Assembly: GCA_026002305.1 (NCBI GenBank)
Contig: BOBI01000015.1
Location: 1-25,637 of the forward strand
DNA: 25,637 nucleotides
Direction of reading: 5' to 3'
From: Spirochaetia bacterium
GTDB lineage: Bacteria > Spirochaetota > Spirochaetia > Treponematales > Breznakiellaceae
Shown piece after piece: positions 18,106 to 23,979 of this stretch. The stretch's first letter is position 1. Every line of letters starts with the position of its first letter. The notes beneath the pieces are model-generated. The model had not been told where the DNA came from, did not search any database, and saw only the letters and a list, made by a program, of their open reading frames with translations. The translations under genes and the position numbers were made by a program.

Positions 18106-18231
18106 TTATTGGGTATCGGTTTTATATTCCCTATCTTCCTTTCCATATCTTATTGCTTCAAGAATATCTTCCATTGATACATCGGCCTTTATACCTTTTA
18201 TATCTTCCAATGGAGATTTTCCTTGTTTTTT
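18106..18231 (-). pseudogene. displaced C-terminal part of the Phd-type antitoxin
   Basis: Encodes KKQGKSPLEDIKGIKADV then SMEDILEAIRYGKEDRE, which resembles the usual C-terminal tail of Phd-type antitoxins paired with PIN toxins. It is in the same frame as the antitoxin start at 18582 but is separated from it by repeat copy B (18231-18457), which introduces a TGA at 18304-18306. Without the repeat the two parts would make one antitoxin of roughly 80 aa. Confidence 0.6.
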
Positions 18232-18457
18232 ATTGTCCGTGTTTTGGTTTAATACCGCGCAGCTTGCTGCGCTCTTCGGCGTTAAACCAAAACACACGTA
18301 CAATCATTTCCTATACAAGGGAGTATAACATTTAAGAACAAAGAAAAACTGCGAAAGCAGTTTCCCCCATTCGTACCAGTTAACCCGAACAAATGTATCC
18401 ACCACAGCTTTTGAAAAAAAGCTGATACCGCGTGGCTTGCCGCGCGGTAGTTCATTT
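18231..18457 (+). repeat. multi-hairpin dispersed repeat, copy B
   Basis: About 227 bp, same orientation as copy A. Hairpin I has 14-bp perfect arms GTGTTTTGGTTTAA and TTAAACCAAAACAC; hairpin II is AAACTGCGAAAGCAGTTT; hairpin III is the short form CAGCTTTTGAAAAAAAGCTG; hairpin IV is TACCGCG with CGCGGTA. It interrupts the antitoxin gene in frame. Confidence 0.85.
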
Positions 18458-18582
18458 TTGTTAATTGACAGTAGTTTAAATCTACTACCATCTTTCCGTG
18501 TGATTATTACTTCTTCTTTTAATGCAGTATTTAATACTGTTGCAAAGTTTTGCCGTGCCTCAGAATAATTATATATCCTCAT
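18304..18582 (-). CDS. Phd/YefM-type antitoxin, C-terminus replaced by repeat-encoded residues
   Basis: The first 42 residues (MRIYNYSEARQNFATVLN ... KDGSRFKLLSINK) are a Phd/YefM-type DNA-binding domain. From NELPRGKPRG onward about 50 residues are read from repeat copy B, ending at a TGA within the repeat. The native C-terminal toxin-binding tail lies beyond the repeat in the same frame (18106-18231). The product may still bind DNA but may not neutralise the toxin. It starts 14 bases before the toxin stop with AGGA upstream. The order is toxin first, antitoxin second, which is unusual for this class. Confidence 0.7.
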   Translation of the reverse strand: MRIYNYSEARQNFATVLNTALKEEVIITRKDGSRFKLLSINKNELPRGKPRGISFFSKAVVDTFVRVNWYEWGKLLSQFFFVLKCYTPLYRK

Positions 18583-18994
18583 TTTTTCCTACGTTCAAAA
18601 TAGTGATTTTCATATTTTTTCCAACAGCGACCATATTTCTATCAAATGTTATTAACGGTATTTTTAACCGATATGCCATTTCTAAATAATATGCATCGTA
18701 TGCATAAATATTATATTCACAGGAAATTTTTAATGCTTTTCCCATATCAGGTTTCAATGTCCTTGTTGGAATTTTTGTAAAATCTTCATACGCTTTTAAT
18801 ACTTCAGTTTTATTTAATTTATGTCTTTTAAATAAACTTACCAGAGCATTTCCAATCTCAAAGGAGATCATTTCTGGTGATAATAAGGTTGCTTCTTTGG
18901 TTAAATTAACAACAATATTTCGATTAGGTTCATTGAGAATGATAGTCATTATTGAACTTGCGTCTAATAATACATCCACAAGCACATTGTACAT
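18569..18994 (-). CDS. PIN-domain toxin (VapC-like ribonuclease)
   Basis: 141-aa PIN nuclease. The acidic metal-binding residues are in place: LLDASS near residue 11, SFEIGNAL (Glu), YAYDAYYLE and TFDRN. Family toxins cleave specific RNAs, often tRNA or rRNA. The ATG at 18994 has no clear ribosome-binding site. It precedes and overlaps the Phd-type antitoxin. With the antitoxin interrupted by a repeat, either the toxin is attenuated or another antitoxin covers it (inference). Confidence 0.78.
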   Translation of the reverse strand: MYNVLVDVLLDASSIMTIILNEPNRNIVVNLTKEATLLSPEMISFEIGNALVSLFKRHKLNKTEVLKAYEDFTKIPTRTLKPDMGKALKISCEYNIYAYDAYYLEMAYRLKIPLITFDRNMVAVGKNMKITILNVGKNEDI

Positions 18995-19064
18995 TATTAT
19001 TTATGTTTGTCAAGCCTTTTTTCTTAAATTTTTAATATTTTGAACAAATTTTGACCAAAAAATT

Positions 19065-19093
19065 GCACATAACGTAAACTGTGCGTTATGCGC
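19065..19093. repeat. minimal attC-like site 2
   Basis: GCACATAAC (19065-19073) and GTTATGCGC (19085-19093) with 11 bases between: the outer arms of the larger sites with the inner part lost. It separates the TA cassette from the DUF975 cassette. Confidence 0.4.
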
Positions 19094-19124
19094 CATTAAA
19101 TCCTGACATTTTTTGAAAAATATA

Positions 19125-19153
19125 TTGACATTTTATGTGTATTATGGTAAAAC
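19125..19153 (+). promoter_or_regulatory. promoter of the DUF975-like gene
   Basis: TTGACA (19125-19130), a 17-base spacer, TAAAAC (19148-19153). The leader is about 47 bases, with AAAGGAAGG before the ATG at 19207. Confidence 0.5.
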
Positions 19154-19206
19154 TAGAAGCCGTTATTTTGACGGTGTAAATAAATCACAAAGGAAGGTAA
19201 AGTTTT

Positions 19207-19809
19207 ATGAAAGAAAATTCAGAATTACGTTCAATTGCGAGGAGTCAATTGAAAGGGAGCTGGCTTGCGGCAGTTGGTGTTACATTTATCTACATGATTA
19301 TTGTTTCACTATCTGGTTTTACGGTCGTAGGTCCAATAATTCTTGGCGGGCCGTTGGCAATAGGATTTTACGGTTATTTTATACGCAAAGCGCGTAATGA
19401 AACCGTAAAATTGGAAAATTTGTTTGATGGCTTCAAATTATTTGGATCAAGTTTTCTACTTTTCTTGTTGCAAATGATTTTCATCACACTATGGACATGC
19501 TTATTGTTCATTCCTGGAATTGTAAAAAGCTTTAGTTATTCTATGGCATTTTATATCTTACGGGATAACCCCAATTTGGGTGCATCAGAAGCAATAACGG
19601 CAAGCCGTAAAATGATGAATGGATACAAAGGAAAGCTTTTTGGATTGTATCTAAGTTTTATTGGCTGGGCATTACTTTCTGTAATTACATTGGGAATAGG
19701 AGTTTTTTGGCTTATTCCATATATGCAACAAGCAACCGCAGATTTTTATGAAGATCTTAAAGGACGCAACGAAGCATCAATAGCTGAGCCCAATGGACAA
19801 AGTAATTAA
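19207..19809 (+). CDS. DUF975-like integral membrane protein
   Basis: 200 aa with about four to five hydrophobic segments. The opening (ELRSIARSQLKGSWLAAV), the GGPLAIGFYGYFIRKAR block and the later SMAFYILRDNPNLGASEAI stretch match the DUF975 pattern as I know it. Function unknown; members sit in the cytoplasmic membrane of many Firmicutes and spirochaetes. It has its own promoter and is followed 40 bases later by an attC-like site, fitting a single-gene cassette. Confidence 0.72.
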   Translation: MKENSELRSIARSQLKGSWLAAVGVTFIYMIIVSLSGFTVVGPIILGGPLAIGFYGYFIRKARNETVKLENLFDGFKLFGSSFLLFLLQMIFITLWTCLLFIPGIVKSFSYSMAFYILRDNPNLGASEAITASRKMMNGYKGKLFGLYLSFIGWALLSVITLGIGVFWLIPYMQQATADFYEDLKGRNEASIAEPNGQSN

Positions 19810-19846
19810 AACATTTGTCCTAATGCCATTGTAGCAGGATTTAACG

Positions 19847-20020
19847 TCGCATAACAAACGTTATACGCTGCGCCGCAGTAGCGGCTTGGCCTACGAAAAA
19901 ACGCAGTCGGCCTACGGCCTTTTGTGCGTTTTTTCTCCGGCACATTTTTGCGGTTGCTGGAAACCTACGGTTTCCTTTATCGCAACCGCAAAAACGTCGT
20001 ATAGCTTTCACGCTATGTGC
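19847..20020 (+). repeat. attC-like site 3
   Basis: About 174 bp. It opens with GCATAACAAACGTTATACG, shared with site 5, and closes with GTCGTATAGCTTTCACGC then TATGTGC. Between are several hairpins, including TTTTTGCGGTTGC paired with GCAACCGCAAAAA and GAAAAAACGCA paired with TGCGTTTTTTC. The ends are conserved with site 5 while the stem sequences differ, as in integron attC sites. Confidence 0.6.
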
Positions 20021-20070
20021 AATTTGGGCTGAACTTTTTTGTAAAATTATAGTATAAAACCATTGATAAA

Positions 20071-20245
20071 AAATGAACTACTGCGCAGCAGAGCTACGCA
20101 GTATCAACTTTGCCTTTGTTCCAATCTTCATTATCGACACAAAAACAAAGTTGTCGTTGTATAGGAAACGGTTGTACGTGTGTTTTGGTTTAACATCGAA
20201 GATCGCAGCAGAGCTGCGCGGTATTAAACCGAAACACGGACAATA
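20071..20245 (-). repeat. multi-hairpin dispersed repeat, copy C (lacks module 2)
   Basis: About 175 bp, opposite orientation to A and B. It lacks the AACTGCGAAAGCAGTT module but has the long form of hairpin III also seen in copy A, here CAACTTTG with CAAAGTTG, a compensated change from CAGCTTTG/CAAAGCTG. Hairpin IV is TACTGCG with CGCAGTA, again compensated. Confidence 0.8.
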
Positions 20246-20267
20246 AAAAAAGGAATATAATAAAATT

Positions 20268-20609
20268 ATGAAAATATTAGAAATAGAAAGATTATATTTG
20301 AGAGAATTCACAATAAATGACATTAATGATTTATCTGAAATATTACAGGATATTGAAGTAATGTATGCATGGGAACATTCATTTTCAGATGAAGAAGTTA
20401 ATAATTGGTTTAATAAAAATTCAGAAAGTTATATTAAGAATGGATTTGGTTTTTGGGCGGTAATACATAAAACAACAAATAAACTCCTGGGTTATTGTGG
20501 TATAACAATACAAAAAATTAATGGAAATGATTTATTGAAAATTGGATATTCATTAAAAAAAATATATTGGCATAAAGGTTATGCAACAGAAGCGGCATGG
20601 AAAAAATAG
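20268..20609 (+). CDS. truncated GNAT-family N-acetyltransferase
   Basis: 113 aa, against about 170-180 for RimJ/RimL-type relatives. It begins in family style (LEIERLYLREFTINDIND) and reaches the acetyl-CoA loop (WHKGYATEAA), then stops at WKK. The helix and strand after the cofactor loop are missing and no continuation is seen in the next 70 AT-rich bases, so it is probably non-functional. TATAAT at 20255-20260 ends only six bases before the ATG, hinting at a leaderless start, although no good -35 is visible. A palindromic attC-like remnant follows. Confidence 0.65.
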   Translation: MKILEIERLYLREFTINDINDLSEILQDIEVMYAWEHSFSDEEVNNWFNKNSESYIKNGFGFWAVIHKTTNKLLGYCGITIQKINGNDLLKIGYSLKKIYWHKGYATEAAWKK

Positions 20610-20684
20610 ATGAAACAATAAAACATTATTATAATATAGATATGTTACATTATATATTATAAATAAAAAAATATGGGGCACGCG

Positions 20685-20718
20685 CCAATTGCACATAACA
20701 TATGTTATGTGCAATTGG
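20685..20718. repeat. attC-like site 4, perfect 34-bp palindrome
   Basis: A perfect palindrome: CCAATTGCACATAACAT is followed directly by its reverse complement. The centre is the outer arms of the attC-like sites (GCACATAAC / GTTATGTGC) joined through ATAT. It follows the truncated GNAT and lies 58 bases upstream of the next promoter. Confidence 0.6.
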
Positions 20719-20775
20719 TTGGCAAAATTTGTTTTAATGTATAAAGAACCATACAAATAAACCTGAAAATAGCTC

Positions 20776-20805
20776 TTGACAAAACTTTGTGATAGAAGAT
20801 ATACT
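20776..20805 (+). promoter_or_regulatory. promoter of the second TA pair
   Basis: TTGACA (20776-20781), an 18-base spacer, TATACT (20800-20805). +1 would be near 20812, so the leader is about 14 bases and holds little except the GGAGG at 20813-20817. Confidence 0.6.
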
Positions 20806-20825
20806 AAAAATCGGAGGATAATATT

Positions 20826-21050
20826 ATGACAGAAATGGTTTTAGACATTCAAACATTGCCGGAAACAGTTTTTTCAAGGATTTCTACGAGGAAAGTAAAG
20901 TTTTTTGAGGAAAATGGAACCATAAAATTAACGCCTTTTTTTGAAGAAAAGCCGCGCTTTGATCATTTAATTGGAATGTTTTCAGATGGAAAAATATCAA
21001 TAGATGATTTTTTGGAGGAGAAACAACAGGAAAAGGAACTTGAACTATGA
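20826..21050 (+). CDS. antitoxin partner of the PIN toxin (family uncertain)
   Basis: 74 aa. A basic/beta-rich N-terminal half (TVFSRISTRKVKFFEENGTI) and an acidic C-terminal tail (DDFLEEKQQEKELEL), a typical antitoxin layout, but I cannot name the DNA-binding fold with confidence; an AbrB- or Phd-like fold is possible. GGAGG lies 9 bases before the ATG. It overlaps the toxin start by four bases (ATGA). Confidence 0.65.
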   Translation: MTEMVLDIQTLPETVFSRISTRKVKFFEENGTIKLTPFFEEKPRFDHLIGMFSDGKISIDDFLEEKQQEKELEL

Positions 21051-21478
21051 ATGATGTATATGTTTTTGATGCCTGTTCATTAATTGCATTATTATCTAAT
21101 GAAGTCGGGGCAGATATTATAAAAGACTTATTGCAAAAAGCAACGGATGGCAAGATAAACATTTTAATGCACAAGATAAATTTTCTTGAGGTTTATTATT
21201 ATATCCACAAAAGACATAATGAAGAATCCGCCTTAAGATTAGTGGAAGATATTAAAATAACGCCAATAAAAATAGATACGGAAATAACCGATGATATTTT
21301 GATAAAGGCAGGCCGATTAAAATCATTATATAAAATGTCATTAGCTGATTCAATAGGATTAGCAGAGACGATAATAAATACCGGATATTTTGTTACAGCA
21401 GATCATCATGAATTGGAAATAGTTCAAAAAAAAGAAGAAATAAATATAGTTTGGATTAGAGAAAGAAAGAAAAAATAA
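21047..21478 (+). CDS. vapC: PIN-domain toxin (VapC-like)
   Basis: 143 aa. PIN acidic residues are visible in FDACSLIALL (Asp), NFLEVYYY (Glu), SLADSIGLAE (Asp) and TADHHELE (Asp). Expected to be a metal-dependent RNase kept inactive by the overlapping upstream antitoxin. It ends 15 bases before attC-like site 5, giving a compact two-gene cassette with its own promoter. Confidence 0.8.
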   Translation: MNDVYVFDACSLIALLSNEVGADIIKDLLQKATDGKINILMHKINFLEVYYYIHKRHNEESALRLVEDIKITPIKIDTEITDDILIKAGRLKSLYKMSLADSIGLAETIINTGYFVTADHHELEIVQKKEEINIVWIRERKKK

Positions 21479-21493
21479 AAATGCCAACCAACT

Positions 21494-21636
21494 GCACATA
21501 ACAAACGTTATACGCTGCGGGCGCAGTAGCGCCTTTATGAGGTTTTTCGTAGGCACATTTTTATGGCCCGAATAAGGAAACCTGCGATTTCCTTATTCGG
21601 GCCATAAAAACGTCGTATAGTTTTCACGTTATGTGC
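21494..21636 (+). repeat. attC-like site 5 (best preserved)
   Basis: 143 bp. Outer arms GCACATAAC (21494-21502) and GTTATGTGC (21628-21636) are perfect, followed by inner boxes TATACG and CGTATA with unequal spacers (AAACGT against GTTTTCAC). A 5-bp hairpin GGCGC/GCGCC and a perfect 23-bp stem starting TTTTTATGGCCCGAAT fill the middle. R/L-box pairs with unpaired spacers are the hallmark of integron attC sites. Confidence 0.62.
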
Positions 21637-21704
21637 CATTGCTACCCGTGTATGAAAAAGTATACAGTAGTATTATAAAACATAAAAAAAGACAGGAAAT
21701 ATAC

Positions 21705-21733
21705 TTGAAAAAAATATAAATATATAGTAAGAT
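21705..21733 (+). promoter_or_regulatory. promoter of the third TA pair
   Basis: TTGAAA (21705-21710), a 17-base spacer, TAAGAT (21728-21733). +1 would be near 21740, directly before GGAGG at 21741-21745, again a very short leader. Confidence 0.5.
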
Positions 21734-21752
21734 TGAAATTGGAGGTAAAATT

Positions 21753-21983
21753 ATGCCACAAATTGCATTAAATGTAGACGAAATTACCCTCGAAAAAATT
21801 AATAATGCCGCAAAACAAAGAAAAACGACTATTTCAACTTGGGTGGAAAATAATATTAAGAATATTTTGAAAAATGATTTTTCTAACGATTTCTTTGATC
21901 TATTCGGTGCTATTGATGATGATACTTTTGTGGAGTCGGAAGAAATAGATGCAAAATATGATTTGCCCAGGGAGCAAATATAA
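21753..21983 (+). CDS. vapB: VapB-type antitoxin with ribbon-helix-helix-like N-terminus
   Basis: 76 aa. The N-terminus (PQIALNVDEITLEKINNAAK then ISTWVENNIK) fits a ribbon-helix-helix DNA-binding fold. The acidic C-terminal half (DDDTFVESEEIDAKYD) would wrap the toxin. GGAGG is about 7 bases upstream, and its TAA shares one base with the toxin ATG. Confidence 0.75.
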   Translation: MPQIALNVDEITLEKINNAAKQRKTTISTWVENNIKNILKNDFSNDFFDLFGAIDDDTFVESEEIDAKYDLPREQI

Positions 21984-22381
21984 TGTATTTTTTGGATACT
22001 AATATCTGTATATATTATCTAAAGGGAAAATATAAATCTGTAGAAGACTATTTTAAATTTGTACCAAGACATGAAATAAAGATTCCAATTATTGTAAAAG
22101 CAGAATTATGGTGTGGAATTGAAAAAAGTCAATTAAAAGAGAAAAACAGAATAGTGTATAATAAATTTATTGAATCATTAGAAATTATTAATCTTGACGA
22201 TGAATCATTAAAACAATATGTAAGAATACGGCTTGAGCTTGAGAAAAATGCAAATATTATTGGATCAAACGATTTATTTATTGCCTCAATAGTTTTGGCG
22301 CATGATGGAATATTGGTAACACATAATACAGACGAATTTAAAAGAGTATCAGGCTTAAAGATAGAAGATTGGGTTGAATAA
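21983..22381 (+). CDS. vapC: VapC toxin, PIN-domain ribonuclease
   Basis: 132 aa, the classic VapC pattern: YFLDTNICIYYLKG at the start, KAELWCGIEKS with the conserved Glu, IGSNDLFIAS with Asp, and VTHNTDEFKRVSGLKIEDW at the end. Expected to cleave tRNA or rRNA when released from VapB. It forms a two-gene cassette with its own promoter, followed 31 bases later by the minimal site at 22413. Confidence 0.9.
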   Translation: MYFLDTNICIYYLKGKYKSVEDYFKFVPRHEIKIPIIVKAELWCGIEKSQLKEKNRIVYNKFIESLEIINLDDESLKQYVRIRLELEKNANIIGSNDLFIASIVLAHDGILVTHNTDEFKRVSGLKIEDWVE

Positions 22382-22412
22382 ATAATAATATATTGTAAAA
22401 GAACGCAACGTC

Positions 22413-22431
22413 GCATAACCGTTTGTTATGC
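22413..22431. repeat. minimal attC-like site 6
   Basis: GCATAAC (22413-22419), CGTTT, GTTATGC (22425-22431): only the outer boxes and one spacer remain. On the minus strand it reads GCATAACAAACG, as at the start of sites 3 and 5. Confidence 0.4.
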
Positions 22432-22454
22432 GCTGAAAAAACGCAGCTATAAAG

Positions 22455-22476
22455 CGCCGCGCACGGACACGCGGCG
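22455..22476. repeat. GC-rich hairpin repeat, left of lipoprotein
   Basis: CGCCGCG and CGCGGCG arms around CACGGACA. The same 22 bases with one change recur at 23186-23207, so two direct copies flank the lipoprotein gene. On the minus strand it lies just past the lipoprotein stop and is followed by a T-run (22435-22441), so it may also act as its terminator. Confidence 0.55.
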
Positions 22477-22493
22477 AGCTTTACTACAGCCGA

Positions 22494-23120
22494 TTACGGG
22501 CCGCCGAAAACAGTTGGAATAGTAACACCGGTAACTTTCACCGTGCCATCAAAATGAAAACTCTCAATTTCAATTACCTCGTTAAAAGGGTTATTGTTTT
22601 GAAGGCGAGTATTGATATCGAAATCTTCGCCATTGTTTATACCGTTTACCGGCACTTCAAAATTATCAAGCGGATACATGAAGCGGGAATTCTCCTGACC
22701 CGTTCCTGCTACTGCGAAATAAAGATCCGGGGAGTTATTCTGGTTAAAGTTGTCAAACCGAATTTCCCAATGCGTATCGTTATCGTTATTATAGTCAATA
22801 ACTTCTCCAATACTTCTTGACACACCGCCAATAGAACGTACGGCAAACATGGAAGCTGAAGGTGCAGAACTGCCAATCGTACCTTTACCAACCGCTGCAC
22901 CTTTAAAATCGGGATTGCTATATGCCAAAACCTCTGTGGGTGTAAGTCCTGTCCCCAGTTTTAGGTCTTTTAGCTCGCCCTTCAGGGTGAATGATTTTCC
23001 GCCGCCGCCACCGGGACCATTGCCGTTATCACAAGCGGCCAGAACCAATCCAAACACCAGCATCATTGCCGCCATTCCCGCCATGAACAATTTGTTCCCT
23101 TTCGTTTTTGCAGTTTTCAT
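22494..23120 (-). CDS. small lipoprotein of unknown function
   Basis: 208 aa. A basic start, a hydrophobic segment and VLAACDNG form a clear lipobox with the Cys near residue 29, followed by a Gly-rich spacer. The mature part includes DTHWEIRFDNF and DLYFAVAGTGQENS and looks beta-rich; no family recognised. Short lipoproteins with this leader are common in treponemes. GGAGGG lies 6-7 bases before the ATG. Flanked by the 22-bp hairpins and by attC-like motifs at 22413 and 23235. Confidence 0.72.
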   Translation of the reverse strand: MKTAKTKGNKLFMAGMAAMMLVFGLVLAACDNGNGPGGGGGKSFTLKGELKDLKLGTGLTPTEVLAYSNPDFKGAAVGKGTIGSSAPSASMFAVRSIGGVSRSIGEVIDYNNDNDTHWEIRFDNFNQNNSPDLYFAVAGTGQENSRFMYPLDNFEVPVNGINNGEDFDINTRLQNNNPFNEVIEIESFHFDGTVKVTGVTIPTVFGGP

Positions 23121-23185
23121 AACTACCCTCCAAAAAATAATTTTTGTAGTTTTGTGCTTTTACTTTACAGAACATTTCTTCTCCT

Positions 23186-23207
23186 CGCCGCGCACGGACG
23201 CGCGGCG
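23186..23207. repeat. GC-rich hairpin repeat, right of lipoprotein
   Basis: The second copy of the 22-base hairpin at 22455-22476, differing at one base, which lengthens the perfect stem to 8 bp. Confidence 0.55.
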
Positions 23208-23319
23208 TCTTCCGATCAGTTCAGCCTTTCTATGGCACATAACTCCCTTTACACGAACACCGTCCGCATATATACAAAAAGCCCCGGCGTCAAAAACGCG
23301 GGAGCCATTAAGTCTTGAG

Positions 23320-23340
23320 AAAAAACTGCCTAAAAAGGCA
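23320..23340 (-). terminator. possible rho-independent terminator
   Basis: On the minus strand TGCCT-TTTT-AGGCA followed by a run of six T after one intervening base. It would end transcripts coming from repeat copy D or the IS630-type gene. The short stem makes this tentative. Confidence 0.35.
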
Positions 23341-23357
23341 ACAAAAATAAGGTATTG

Positions 23358-23587
23358 AAAATGAACTACCGCGCGGCGAGCCACGCGGTACCAGCTTTTT
23401 TTCAAAAAGCTGTGGTGGATACATTTGTTCGGGTTAGCTGGTACGAATGGGGGAAACTGCTTTCGCAGTTTTTTCTATGTTCTTAAATATTATGTTCTCT
23501 TGTATAGGAAATGATTGTACGTGTGTTTTGGTTTAACGCCGAAGAGCGCAGCAAGCTGCGCGGTATTAAACCAAAACACGGACAATA
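23358..23587 (-). repeat. multi-hairpin dispersed repeat, copy D
   Basis: About 230 bp, opposite orientation to A and B. Same module order as copy B, with the short hairpin III (CAGCTTTTTTTCAAAAAGCTG) and hairpin I arms of 14 bp. It lies in the gene-free region. Confidence 0.85.
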
Positions 23588-23702
23588 AGCCACCGCGCCG
23601 CAAGCAGGTGCGTAGCGTGCAGACGGTATTAAACCGCCCTGCGAATAACTTTTTAAGTAAGCTGGTGTACCGTACGCCTGTACTACTAGTGTAGTGTAAT
23701 AC

Positions 23703-23979
23703 TCATACTTGTGAATGCGCTCCCTTATGTTTTTGTATTTTCTGAATAATTTCATCGCTGGATTTTGACCAGCGAAATTTACGCCCCGATTTATTCCAGT
23801 TTTTTATGTACTCCTTTATCGCCGATATTAATTCATCCACTGAATTCCAACTTTCTCTACGAATTCTTTCGGTTGTAATTTCTCTAAAAAATCGTTCGAC
23901 TAAATTCAACCAAGATGAATGTGTCGGAGTGAAATGTAACACAAATCTGTTTGGATGTTTCGCGATATACTCTTGCAAT
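23703..23979 (-). pseudogene. IS630-family transposase, 3' part (interrupted)
   Basis: The C-terminal part of a DDE transposase: the HFTPTHSSWLNLVERFF motif, including the final catalytic Glu, is complete, followed by the family's RRESWNSVDELI tail. The gene continues at 25388 on the other side of the inserted IS; removing the IS and one 9-bp target copy restores one frame through K-L-L-Q-E-Y-I-A. Confidence 0.85.
23971..23979. repeat. 9-bp target-site duplication, left
   Basis: TCTTGCAAT directly before the left IS end; the identical copy is at 25388-25396. Confidence 0.9.

Larger units (their letters stand above)
23121..23702. other. gene-free repeat region
   Basis: No convincing gene in 582 bases. 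It holds the 22-bp hairpin at 23186, an isolated attC-like half-site GCACATAAC at 23235-23243, minus-strand terminator-like stems at about 23280-23305 and 23320-23340, repeat copy D (23358-23587), and about 115 bases running to the IS630-type gene whose exact IS end I could not fix. Confidence 0.6.

Noticed and set aside
19113..19397. Plus-strand 94-codon frame overlapping the DUF975-like gene
   Set aside because: It starts before the predicted promoter's +1, has no ribosome-binding site and is a shadow of the real gene.
18028..22431. CRISPR array from repeated motifs
   Set aside because: Repeats are few, irregularly spaced by whole genes and palindromic at variable lengths, with no uniform spacers or cas genes.
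23160..23405. Minus-strand 81-codon frame between the lipoprotein and repeat D
   Set aside because: It runs through the 22-bp hairpin, terminator-like stems and the end of repeat D, with no ribosome-binding site or family likeness.
23640..23702. Terminal inverted repeat of the IS630-type element
   Set aside because: The other end lies beyond the window, so the boundary cannot be compared or claimed.
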